Of a DNA stretch of 21,383 nt, positions 12,401 to 21,383 are shown in pieces. The translations under genes were made by a program, and so were the position numbers. Every line of letters starts with the position of its first letter. Positions within the stretch are counted from its first letter, which is position 1. Below the pieces are notes generated by a model. It had not been told where the DNA came from. It searched no databases and worked only from the letters and a program-made list of their open reading frames with translations. Source of the DNA: an uncultured Candidatus Altimarinota bacterium (GTDB lineage: Bacteria; Patescibacteriota; Gracilibacteria; BD1-5; JAGOOR01); the NCBI GenBank assembly GCA_937924685.1, contig CALEVN010000029.1:1-21383 (forward strand), in the 5' to 3' direction.

Positions 12401-12679
12401 ATAATCTTTATTGATGAGATATACTTTTCTCCATCCATATCCAGGGAGATACTCGGTTGCAAAAAATATTTGTTTCTGTGCTCACGGCGTTGGCTGTATA
12501 ACATAAGAATAGAGATATCGTTCATTATCTCCGATACTATCATTTTCATATTTTATCGAAGATTGAGACCAGAGTACCTGAACTGAAGGAGATATTGAGA
12601 GCAATTCTTTTGCTCGTATCCAAGCTTCATCTTTTGTAAAAGAACTAAAAAATGGTGTTTGTTGAGTATCTTGAGTCAT
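9455..12679 (-). CDS. Giant protein B, C-terminal part, separated by a frameshift
   Basis: This frame ends at TAA (9455-9457) and has ATG 12679 as its only usual start codon after the frameshift. Similarity to protein A continues upstream of that ATG (AGEFGTAATELQMTQ in B, AGEFGTAATNLQMTQ in A), so it is the continuation of B and not an independent gene. It contains the TKDEAW domain, an ACC-x-FW Cys cassette, CNNDGIC/ESCQCSDC, a region with CSRIYPYRENTLSN, a region with GTGYSTNNSC and FTFNGANDEIGC, an Ig-like stretch (TQAPTVTVTGTNTLTIDVSD), and a C-terminal stretch with repeated GGNIxIN motifs that looks like a beta-helix. It ends in GVCSF with no sortase motif or membrane anchor. Eight UGA codons are read as Gly; one (GGA-UGA in NGGADDKD) aligns with GGT-GGA in A. 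Confidence 0.8.
11153..11207 (-). repeat. 55-bp sequence identical to gene A (1-55)
   Basis: Exact partner of bases 1-55. Flanking homologous DNA has diverged, so this block is either under strong constraint or was recently converted. Confidence 0.93.
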
Positions 12680-12765
12680 TTGGAGTTCTGTCGCAGCTGT
12701 ACCAAATTCACCAGCAGCAATATTAGCATTTCCAGGTTGAGCAAGATATGGCGCAAGAATACCTT

Positions 12766-15700
12766 CTACTGTAGTAAATTTGATTGCGCTATTCCTTCAA
12801 CATCAGTCAGTGTTGGAGTATTTTTAGTACAAAGAAGTTGACCGCTTGTGGTGTCAAAACCACAATGATCAGTTTTTAGAGAGCAATCATCGCAGTTACA
12901 GCTCTCTTCTCCACTACAAATACCATCATTATTACAAACGATACTATTCTCTTCACTTCCAAGGGCAAGCCAGTTCATCGAAGCAATGGAAGCTCCACTA
13001 TCCCATGGTTCTCCACAGGATGCTGTCAGAGGTGATCCAAAAGCAGAAGCATGAAAACCGAGTTTTGTAATATTCGTAACCGCGCCAAAATACGCATCAG
13101 ACGCACCTCAAACACATCATCATTGATTACTAATTACATTTGGGGAAGCAAACATTTGTGGGGTATTTGCAAAAGAGCTGCCAAAAGTAATATCCTTATC
13201 CCACGATCACATACAAAGCCCCCCAGAATATGCACCACTACAAGTACCATCCGAACCATTAAATGAACCCGTAAATACTTTTGAAATAATATCGCTCGAT
13301 GACTCATTTGCTGCGAGAACCTCACCAATAGCTACATATCAAACAGCTGCGGGAAGAACAGAACCCCAATATCATCCACCACGAATATCAAAACCGGTCG
13401 TCGTGATATTTTCTGGATAAAAACGGTATGCCCTTGTCGCACCACCAGAACTTGTCGATACATGCTCTCATGAAACAAGCACCTTCGGAACAGTTTTAAA
13501 CGGTTGTGCAAAAGTAATATGCCTCTTCCAATAATCATTACAGCTTCATGCAGAAGCAACACCAGGACAGTCGCTCGAAGTTGATCCGAGGTCGATATTA
13601 TGACCACTTTGTGCAACGAGTTTTTGATGAGTTCCAGTAGCTCGTTTACCCAATGCGACCCATCCTGCAGTAGAGTGGCTCACAGATCATTCCCATGTAC
13701 CACACGTTCATCGAAATGGACTTCCACCAACTCGTAAATCAAAACCAGTACTTGAAATATTTTCTGGATAAGCCACCACGGCATCAGTCAAATACGATAC
13801 ACAACCAGACAGGTCAGAAATTTTTTCCGGAGCAACCATCACAGACGGCGTACCATCAAATGGTTCTGAAAAATTCACATGCACTTTCCAATAAGAAGTA
13901 CAGAGTCAGCCAGAATACGATCCAGGACAATCAGTAGCACCAGCTGGTGTCACATTATTTCCTCAGAGAACGAGAGACACAGTACCATCATTACATGGGA
14001 GACTGCCAGGTATACATGCTTTTTGTGCTGAACAATAATACTGCCCTTCAGAACAAGCTACAAGAAGACATTTATTTTCGGTAGAGTCCCATTGTAGACC
14101 ACTTGGACAACAAGCACCTACCTGTGTCATAACGACTGGGGGCGAGACAGGATCAACACAAGCAGTATTGTTGATAGTGAGAGAGATATCTCCATAATTT
14201 GTTTTCGCAACACCCGGTGATGATCATGATCCAAAAACGGCAGCGACGCTTCCGGAAATTTGAGAACGATATCCTGGGACAACGGCATTCCCAGGAAAAT
14301 TACTGATTCGCTCAATACCATTAATCCAGAGATCAACTGTATCAGTCACTGGATCATATCTCATTTCATAGGTGTTATATTTATCCGCTCCGGAAACAAT
14401 TTTGTATTGATATATTGAGGCGCTCGGATTTACATACGTACTTCCACTGTCGGTCAATCCGATAACAGTAGGAGTCTTATCAGTGTCCAAACCAAAAACA
14501 AAAGTAAATCGACGCGCAGGCTTTACGGCACCATTAACAGAAACATTTTCTCATCTTGCTATCTCAAGATAAGAAGCAAGAAGACTCGCAGCAGAGCTAG
14601 TAGGCGCAGAAGCAGAGATATTTTTTATTTGTGCAGAGAGCTTACCACCATTCATAAAAAAACCAGTAAGATCAGCCGGAGAAAGTTTCTTATAAATAAC
14701 AGCAGCATCGCCACCGTTAGTGCCTGCATCATTGACTTGCCAGACGAGCTTACCTCAATCATTTTGAGCTGTACCAATACCATTAATATTCGACCATCAT
14801 TGGGTGAGAGGGCTGGTATTTGGAGTGTAGAAAACAGAAGTGATCGTATCTTTACGGCAATTAAGATCAAAGGTACCAAACCTCTGATATTCTGTCATAG
14901 AGACACCGCTTGAGCTATCACTAAATGAACCATAAATAGGTCCATCAGGAGTATAGCTAAACGCTGGTATGAAAGCGCCGAGATTATTTACATGACATCG
15001 AGGTGCACCAACAGAATCAGTATCACAGAGAAATTTATTGACTATACTTGATGAGAGACTACTGATGGTCGAGCGTTGTGTAGTAACATTTTCAGAGAGA
15101 AGTTGAGATAAATTAAATAAGAGACGAGATCGTGGAGTACGTGTATATCATACTGGGAGAGGAAGAGCATTTTTGATAGCAGCTGCTGGATCAGCCAGAA
15201 ACTGTGCTTTCGTCATATTGAGAATAATTTTCTCAGGATTATAAATATAGAATTTTTTTCCTGCAATAGCATGAGGAACAATAGGATGTCTTGCGAGAAA
15301 TATAAAATTCGAAGAATAACTATATGCTTCCCATTCTTCTGAGACTGGTGGTATAACAGTACGAGCGTTACTGATATCCTGGGTACATACCATTTGTCTT
15401 CATTGAGTATCATTTCCACAGTGGTCACGATTTTCATTTTTAGGATCTGTACAATCTCCACAGTTACATGATTCACCAGTTTCACATATATGGTTATTGT
15501 TACAGGTAAGAGTACTGCATGTATCTCCTGCCTTTTTACAGACATCTTCTGATGAGCAATAATATTCACCTTCGTGACACGCAGGTGTACAAGAAGCCGA
15601 AGAAGTAACACATGTATTTGTGAAACTACAGTAATACGGCGTCGCTGTCGGGCAGTACCACTCACACTGATCCTCATCAGTACAAGAAAAAATAGAATCA

Positions 15701-18636
15701 ACACGGTTGTAGCTTACGTGATGATGTCAAAAAAGGTGTGTATCATCAGCAATGTCCGTTTGTAATAAGCTTGAATATGGTACATCCAGAACATCGACAG
15801 ATTTTGTATTATAATTTTTATCAAAAGCATAAAAAACAGGTATATCAGAATTTTTGGTATTAACAGTTGTGGCACGAACAGTGATGGTATTTGTATTATT
15901 TTCATAAGTGACACCAGTTGTACTACAGGTATACGAGATAGATTCATTTCCTGTGGCATCGAGAATAGTATCTTTATTTCACTGAGCTTTGATAAGCGTC
16001 GTAAGTTGTGCAGCAGTTCGAGTACATGATGGCGCAAGTAGATCACTCGTAGAAATAGTATCGAGCGGAACGAATCAGTTATTGGTGATCACGACATAAA
16101 AATTGGCAACACCATTAGAGTTGATATTTTGAGTATCGTTAGAGGCAAGATGTGTCGGATTATTTGTACCACTCATGATATCAATTTTGATATTTGGTTT
16201 ATCATCATAGCTTGCGAGTGTTTCCCCACTATCAGTGAGGACAGTATTAAAAGCATTTACAAGAGTGCCGGTTACCTGAACACTATTCATATCACCAGAA
16301 AATGTAATTCATTGGGTTTCACAGGTATACCATATACTTTCTCCTGGATCGAGTTGTGTATTTTTACCAAGCAGTGTTGTTTTATCGATATTACTGAGAA
16401 GTGTATTTATCTGCGTGATTGTACGATTACAGACAGGTCCTGCAGCATCAATGGTAGAAATATTTTTAAATGCCATCTCACCATTGTTGGAGATTCGTAC
16501 AAAAAATTTCGCCTTACCATTGATAATAATCTGCTTATCTTGTTCGACACCAGGAATGACTGCACCTGTCGTAGAATTAAATGCATTACCATTGAAAAGC
16601 TCAAGAGTGATATTAAATTTAGTTGTATCATACACTGCTTTTGTAAGAGCAACGGCATTGACGGGAATTTTAAAATTATCCGCAGTAAGTGCATTGATAG
16701 AAATAGTATTTTGATCATTTGGAAATGGCTTTGAAAGATTTGTGATAGAACAGTCATAAGAGAAATATTCTCCTGGATCAAGAACATTATTTTTAAGAGC
16801 AGTAATAACAGTAGCACTTGGGTTAGCAATCGTTGTTTTGACATTACCTGCAGTTGTCAGAAGAGTTGTGATATTGCTCGAATTTTTTACACACGTAGGA
16901 ACCAAGCTATCTGAAATAGAAATGCTATTCAGCGCAGTAGAGTTTTCTGGATTAGTGACTTTGACTGTAAAATAAGCTTTACTGTCGTTCACTGATTGTG
17001 TGTCATCTTCAGTTTGGGTCAGATCAGGATCAAAACTCGCATCCTGTGTCGCATCACCAGTTTTTTTATCATGTGTTATTTCCAAGATAATACTTGGGGT
17101 AACATTGTATTCCAAAGTCGCCACATCATCATCGGTCATCGGTGTTGCGAAAGTATCATTCGTGACAGCATTGACGACAATTTTGTTTCCAGCTGGAAAT
17201 GTTTTTTTGATTGCCTCGTCTTTACAATCATAGGAGAAACTTTCACCAGGTTCGAGGATATTATTTTTGAGATTTGCAGTAGCCGCAGTTGCAGCAGCTT
17301 GAGTAGAACCATTAGTAACAGTAATATCAGTTTTTACATTACCAGCGACAGCCATGTAGGTTGCAACAGCAGAGGCAGTTTTACTACAAGCAGTAATATC
17401 AGCATCGGTGGTAGAAATATTTTTGAGAGCTGTTGCTCCTGTATTTTTCACGGTGACAGTAAAGTAGGCTTTACCATCATTGATGGATTGTGTCGTGTCG
17501 AGTCAGTTTTTTTCTGGATCAGGGCTTTGATTATGGATGATGGCAATGTCGACACTTTTAGTGACAGTATATTCTACGGTCGTGTCATCAGAACTATTTA
17601 CAAATGTATTTGGTGAGAGTTTAGTCCATCCAGTAACTGGTGCATTTGACCAGAGATGGTGCGTCGCAGTTGAATCATAAAATTCATACACTGGGACACG
17701 ATCAGGTGCAGCAGAAGTATAGACATAACCAACTATGCCACCCCGATAATCATCAGCAAGTCTCATTCCCATAGGTGGCTCAGGAACAGTACTATAATAC
17801 ACTTCATCGACATATGGAAGTGGTCCAAAATAGATGAGAGATGGTGAACGATAAAACATGTAGAGTGGTACTGAGCCAGTAGCAGGAGCTGGAAGAACCA
17901 ATCCTGAAAGATAGGTACTACTCGGCGTATATGAGGTTGGAAGTGCTGAAAAGGTATCAAATCTCCAAAAACCTGTCTTGAGATAACCGGGTTGTACAGG
18001 GACAAAATTTTCTGATTTTATGACATTATTACAGGAAATAGCATTATTTGGTTTTTGACCAGAGCACGTCAATGGAACACAAGCATTTCCCTCTCGTACG
18101 TAACCGGAATCACAGATGTATTCACATTTTTCAGGCGTATCATCGTCAACGAGAGAATATGTATAATCACGACTGAGGGTGAATGAACTCGGTAACTCAG
18201 AAGGAGAAACAATATGAGCATGGGTCGTATTAATAGTAGCATTCGCAAGACAGCTAAATCTCGGACGACAGGTCTGAGAGCTCCACGTCCAGTTATTATC
18301 CAGATTACATGGTCACATTCCCGCATGCGCCATACAAGCTGATCCATATCAACAGTGTGGTCATTGATCGTTGGATCTCGCAGGACTACAGTGTGACCCG
18401 TCATAATGACATTTCCAGGTTAATTGTTGCGTACCGCTCGAGTACTGTGTTCCCATACATTCTTTGTATGCATCAATAACAGTCCATCCCACTGATCTGG
18501 TGTCTCAGCAGGATTGATTAGAGGAATTGACGGTGTCATAATTGGCAAAAACAGGATAAGCAAAAGTACCAAGTATAACACTTGTAAGAATAAAAAAACG
18601 ATACAGCAGATTATTTTTTTGTCCAAAAAGGAGCAT
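12766..18636 (-). CDS. Giant secreted protein B, N-terminal part (UGA = Gly), ended by TAG after a frameshift
   Basis: This frame is open through about 27 UGA codons and stops at a TAG just past a -1 frameshift; its sense continues in the frame ending at 9455. I chose the ATG at 18636 because it overlaps gene C by only 26 bases and gives a compact 31-residue signal peptide (LLYRFFILTSVILGTFA core, cleavage after VFA). In-frame ATGs at 18687 and 18714 are alternatives. Domains in order: a Cys-rich segment (about residues 33-193); a DUF5648-like segment with GGIVGYVY and VPVYEFYD (246-333); four DUF11-like repeats with AYFTVxVxN and LxPGExxxYxC (350-950); a Cys cassette (983-1083); an MTKAQFLADP region (1136-1350); a concanavalin-like lectin domain (1356-1493); three H-type-lectin-like repeats (1576-1895); and a CNNDGIC cassette. 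The lectin content and export signal suggest a surface adhesin (inference). Confidence 0.82.
12769..12825 (-). other. Frameshift zone in giant gene B
   Basis: Homology to protein A passes from one frame (CTKNTPTLTDVEGIA) to the frame one base back (IKFTTVEGILAPYLAQ, matching TNFVTVDTELKPYLLQ in A). The shift must lie between a TAA in the downstream frame near 12825 and the TAG at 12766-12768. The A5 run on the minus strand (12821-12825) is the simplest place for a lost base; one extra A would restore the frame. No canonical X-XXY-YYZ slippery site is present. It may be an assembly error, a real mutation or phase variation. Confidence 0.75.
12955..13910 (-). repeat. Three tandem H-type-lectin-like repeats in protein B
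   Basis: Repeats at about 13640-13910, 13321-13560 and 12955-13215. Each shows the sequence W-[KD]-x-[HD]-[VI]-x-F-x-x-[PS]-F-x-x-[TV]-P, then N-I-[ST]-x-x-G-F, then a closing W/Y/W-[VL]-A-[LI]-G strand (GWVALGKR, GYVAIGEV, NWLALGSE). This is the pattern of the H-type lectin fold (discoidin I C-terminal / Helix pomatia agglutinin family). Protein A has no counterpart. Confidence 0.72.
15790..17590 (-). repeat. Four DUF11-like repeats of about 145-155 residues in protein B
   Basis: Units begin near 17580, 17109, 16639 and 16209. Each has a start like [VL]EYxVTxS, a strand with [AG]xAxF[TFY]V.[VI]xN, a middle with xCxx followed by a long helix-like stretch, and, most clearly in the first three, a closing L-[ED]-P-G-E-x-[FI]-x-Y-[DT]-C. 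Spacing and pattern suit repeated beta-sandwich stalk domains of cell-surface proteins. Confidence 0.68.
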
Positions 18637-20047
18637 GTATCGAATAAGGTAAGTTGGTAGTTTTTCCCACAAGAGAGTATCAGACATTTTCCCAGAGTCA
18701 TGAGAACTGGTCATAGACCCAGAATGCTGGGAGACGAGATTTGTTGGTCAGCGTCCATTCAAATGTTATAGGGTACGATTTTTCGTCTTTCATACTCTCA
18801 GTGTAACCATAGAGTTCATCTTTGGCGATGAGCTTTTTCACATTGTCAGGAGACTGTGTTTCATCATAATCATCTGGATTAAAGAAAGGTGTTTTTTCAT
18901 CGGCAGAATTGGCTTCGATGAGAGCACTGAGCTCACGATTGGTCGTCCAGACTTGCATTGGATTTTTCTTATATACCTCGATACGATTGCCAGCTAAGTC
19001 ATAGAAAAATATAATAGGCATACCATATGTCACGAGAGCCTGTGCCGCATAACCAGAAACATCGGTGAAGACGTCAGAATTCAGGAGTTCATTCGCAGTC
19101 GTTCTATCAAATTCATAGATAACTGCACGAACTTTCCCTCGGTATGGTTTTATACCATCAGCCGTGAGAGTATCGAATGGAATCAAGTATTTTGTAAATG
19201 GGTCAACAATTTGATATCCTTCTCGAGTAAGAGAAGTTCCCTTGCCAGTGATAGTCTTTTTTTGAGTATCAATAAAAGCCTCCTGATAAATAGATCGAAG
19301 TGTAAAATCTTTTGTGAAATTTTGTGTTGGAGAAACAGCATACAGAGGATCAACCACAGAAACAGTATGTACTGCCAAAGCATGCTGGGAATGAATAACT
19401 TGAAATCGGAGTCTCCGAGGTCACAACGTATCAAACGAGAGAGAATATGAACCATCTGGACCTGATAATACGGCAGGCACATCGAGTCAATAGGGAGATA
19501 TCTTGGCGCCTACGACAGGCTTATCAGTATCATCTTTGATAATTCATGAAAGTGTTACATGAGTAGTTGCCTTTGAGCAGAGTTCTTTATTTTTACAAAA
19601 CTCTTCATCTGCTTTTTTGACATCATCCCACTTCCCCTCAAGAGAACTGAGGTATGAAAAAGATCGAAGTGTGATGTTATCTTTTTTACCAAGAGCGTAT
19701 TCATCACGTATTTTTTTTCGTGTCTCGAGATATGGTTTATTTCATTCGAGGAGAGCATTGTAATTGTGATCGAGCTTCACGATAGCATCTTCTTGCATTT
19801 TATGAGCCTCTTGAATAACTGGATCCTGAGATACTTCGACAGCAAAAGTATTACGCGTAGCGGCTGAAGAGACTGATTGCGTTGCGTCATGATGATATTC
19901 ACCTGTTCTTACAAATTCGACTATGTATCCAGGGAGAAATATCTCCAGATAAGGATAGATTGTCATTCCTACAAAAAAACAAATACCACATAAGAAAGCG
20001 GGAAAAATAACCTTGAGAGCAACACGACGAGAAATAAAATTTCTCAT
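18611..20047 (-). CDS. Membrane-anchored protein with carboxypeptidase-regulatory-like domain
   Basis: The protein has 478 residues with UGA as Gly (six sites). The start is firm: an in-frame TAA lies six bases upstream of the ATG. Residues 9-34 form one membrane segment after a basic N-terminus (RNFISRRVALK), so the rest is probably extracytoplasmic. Residues about 75-160 are charged and helical. Residues about 162-232 (THVTLSGIIKDDTDKPVVGA, then GPDGSYSLSF) fit a carboxypeptidase-regulatory/transthyretin-like beta sandwich. The following part (PFDTLTADGIKPYRGKVRA, then a GMPIIFFYDLAGN stretch) resembles the FAM171-type domain that often follows such a fold; this second assignment is less certain. 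Under the standard code the annotated protein would start late and lose its last 29 codons (residues from GLWENVGYS). The 3' end overlaps the start of giant gene B, so the two are probably co-transcribed. The specific role is unknown. Confidence 0.85.
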
Positions 20048-20077
20048 TTTTTAGAAGAGAGAAAAAATGATGTCAAT

Positions 20078-20083
20078 ATTATA
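20078..20083 (-). promoter_or_regulatory. Putative -10 element of gene C (TATAAT)
   Basis: A perfect TATAAT on the minus strand lies 30 bases before the ATG at 20047, in the 110-base gap after gene D. The -35 is weak (TTGGAG at 15-base spacing or TTTGGA at 16). It would drive C and, by overlap, giant gene B. There is no Shine-Dalgarno motif in the leader. Confidence 0.45.
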
Positions 20084-20157
20084 TACACCAAATACTTTCT
20101 CCAAAGGGCTTTCGAGTGTAAAATATATACAAAAGAGTGAAATATTTTCTAAATGAT

Positions 20158-21060
20158 TTATTTCAGTGCTCTAACCGATCTCCATGTGAAGTAACCAACG
20201 ACAAACATAGTCATAACTGGACTCACCCATTCTGGTATATGATGACCAAATCCATCAAGCACCATAAACAAACCGAGAAGGCCAATAGAATACATCGCAC
20301 CGTTTTTGAGATAGATATATTTTTTTACTCTCTCAATATTATGAAGTGTGAGCTCACGAACGACGAAAGCACCAATACCATTACCAATCAAAATGAGAGG
20401 TACAGAAAGTGTAAAAGCAAAAGCGCCAAGAACGCCATCAATTGAGAACGTCATATCAATGATTTCGAGATAGAGAATTTTACTGAAGTCTGTCATCTTC
20501 CCACCCGAAGTAAGTTCATGTTCTTTTTTCTCTGCATTTTCCTTAAATCCATGTGCGATAAAAAACGCAGAAGAGCCAACGACAGCAGAAAAAGCAATCA
20601 TAGGATCAAGACGATTCGCTTCCCACACTATCCATGCGAGGATGACAGACGCGACAGCGAAAAACCATATATCATGACGATGAAACCATTTTTCAAAAGA
20701 AAATGAATAGTGTTTTTCTTCCATGAAAAGCCAATGGAAAAAGAGAAATACCAAAAATATCCCACCGCCCATGAGGAGTACTGGCGCAGATGATTCTATT
20801 GAAGCGTGGACTTTTGGGTCTCCACTAAACGAGGCCATAAATGCTTCCCAAGGACCAAGTCATGGATTGGTAGCCCAAATAATTGCCCACGGAAGCAAAC
20901 CTCGAACCAGAAAAACCGCAAATATCATCCCCCAAACGAGGAACCATTTTTTCGCACGAGGCGAAACAGTACCAAGTACCTGAGCATTGATAACAGCATT
21001 ATCGATTGAGCTGACGACTTCGAAGAGTATGAGTCAGAGTATGATGAGAAGAAAAGTCAT
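20158..21060 (-). CDS. DUF475 / TerC-like integral membrane protein
   Basis: The protein has 300 residues from ATG 21060, with two UGA codons as Gly (residue 9 and in NPGLGP), and ends with TAA. It is mostly hydrophobic with about seven membrane segments. Two acidic membrane motifs match the TerC/DUF475 superfamily: FEVVSSIDNAVINAQVL (E14, D20, N21) and LEIIDMTFSIDGVLGAF (about E199, D202, D208). These repeat the E...S-x-D-[NG] pattern thought to bind or move metal ions. The substrate is not known from the sequence; family members have been linked to manganese or tellurite handling. Length fits DUF475 proteins, perhaps slightly short at the N-terminus. An in-frame ATG at 21135 would add 25 Phe-rich residues and is an alternative start. 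A TATAAT lies only seven bases before ATG 21060. No functional link to the adhesin genes is evident. Confidence 0.88.
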
Positions 21061-21067
21061 GAAGCTG

Positions 21068-21073
21068 ATTATA
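21068..21073 (-). promoter_or_regulatory. Putative -10 element of gene D, possibly leaderless
   Basis: TATAAT is followed by only seven bases (CAGCTTC) before ATG 21060, which would put transcription start at or next to the start codon. No clear -35 is seen in the pyrimidine-rich upstream stretch. If translation starts at 21135 instead, this motif would be inside the gene. Confidence 0.4.
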
Positions 21074-21220
21074 GAAAAGAAAAACAGGAAAGAAAAGAAA
21101 AAATTTGCATTTCTAAAAAAGAGACCATAATACATCTTATGACACGTACAAATTATTTCTTCTATTTCTTTGACCTTTCAAACTGCGAAGGATAATTTGT
21201 CGTATTAAACAAACTTTTCA

Positions 21221-21252
21221 ACCCTTCGCACAACGAAGGGTTTTTATTTTTT
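21221..21252. terminator. Hairpin terminator between genes E and D
   Basis: An 8-base stem ACCCTTCG / CGAAGGGT with loop CACAA is followed on the plus strand by TTTTATTTTTT. On the minus strand it lies 16 bases after the TAA of gene E, with a poorer T tract (TTGAAAAGTTTG). It probably ends gene E and may work in both directions. Confidence 0.7.
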
Positions 21253-21257
21253 AATTT

Positions 21258-21383
21258 TTATTTTATGAGCCCGCATTCAAAAACATGATTCCTCTCAACA
21301 CCAGATGAAATCAAAAATGATATACCTGTAACTGCGAGATGAGTCATGGCTCAAAAGTAAGGAACAGAAGCTATCCAAAATAT
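21258..21383 (-). CDS. C-terminal 41 codons of an unidentified hydrophobic protein (partial)
   Basis: This frame enters from the right edge, contains one UGA that I read as Gly (SVPYFGAMTHLAV), and ends at TAA (21258-21260). A strong hairpin follows 16 bases later. The residues (IFWIASVPYF, AVTGISFLISSGVE) look like the end of a membrane protein. The fragment is too short for family assignment. Support comes from the hydrophobic composition, the TAA stop shared with all other genes here, and the terminator placement; a chance frame cannot be excluded. Confidence 0.5.

Noticed and set aside
12769..12825. Programmed -1 ribosomal frameshifting
   Set aside because: The A5 context (ACT AAA AAT) is not a canonical slippery heptamer and no strong downstream stem is evident; kept only as a frameshift of unknown cause.
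1..18636. Degraded pseudogenes with dozens of stop codons
   Set aside because: All interruptions except one are UGA, none are TAA or TAG, domains stay in one frame, and UGA aligns with conserved Gly.
21170..21196. Plus-strand promoter TTGACC...GATAAT
   Set aside because: The spacer is only 15 bases and the transcript would meet the terminator hairpin at once, with no gene to express.
1..21383. UGA as tryptophan (code 4) or selenocysteine
   Set aside because: UGA aligns with GGN codons between paralogues, while Trp positions use TGG; the number and positions do not fit selenocysteine.

Overview
The window reads as a low-GC genome fragment from a bacterium that translates UGA as glycine (genetic code 25), as known for the candidate phyla Gracilibacteria (BD1-5/GN02) and Absconditabacteria (SR1). 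The reason is internal. With UGA as a stop, the minus strand is a string of short open frames. With UGA read through, these join into a few very long frames. Where the two giant genes are paralogous, UGA in one copy repeatedly lines up with GGN in the other (for example CPT-UGA-YT and CPT-GGT-YT). All four genes whose 3' ends are visible terminate with TAA. Phylum assignment beyond 'a code-25 lineage' is inference.

Layout, all genes on the minus strand, read from right to left: (E) the last 41 codons of an unidentified hydrophobic protein at the right edge, followed by a terminator-like hairpin; (D) a DUF475/TerC-like integral membrane protein; (C) a 478-residue membrane-anchored protein with a carboxypeptidase-regulatory-like beta domain, whose 3' end overlaps the start of (B); (B) a giant secreted multidomain protein of about 3,060 residues, interrupted by a single -1 frameshift near 12.8 kb; (A) a second giant secreted paralogue, at least 3,109 codons, running off the left edge.

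A and B both start with a signal peptide and share a cysteine-rich core: CxxGxW and CNNNxxCxxxESCxCxDC cassettes, a TKDEAW domain, an MTKAxFLADP domain, a concanavalin-like lectin domain and a long C-terminal region. Each also carries its own modules. B has four DUF11-like repeats, a DUF5648-like segment and three H-type-lectin-like repeats. A has three RPGVPAGDFW repeats, six FCxEQG repeats, three GGGC/GGAYF repeats and three FGGMW repeats. Such large, repetitive, disulfide-rich, lectin-bearing exported proteins suggest surface adhesins, perhaps for contact with a host or prey cell; this function is inferred. Gene C lies directly upstream of B and overlaps it, so the two are probably co-transcribed, and C could be a membrane partner.

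The plus strand shows no convincing genes. No rRNA, tRNA, CRISPR array or mobile element was seen.
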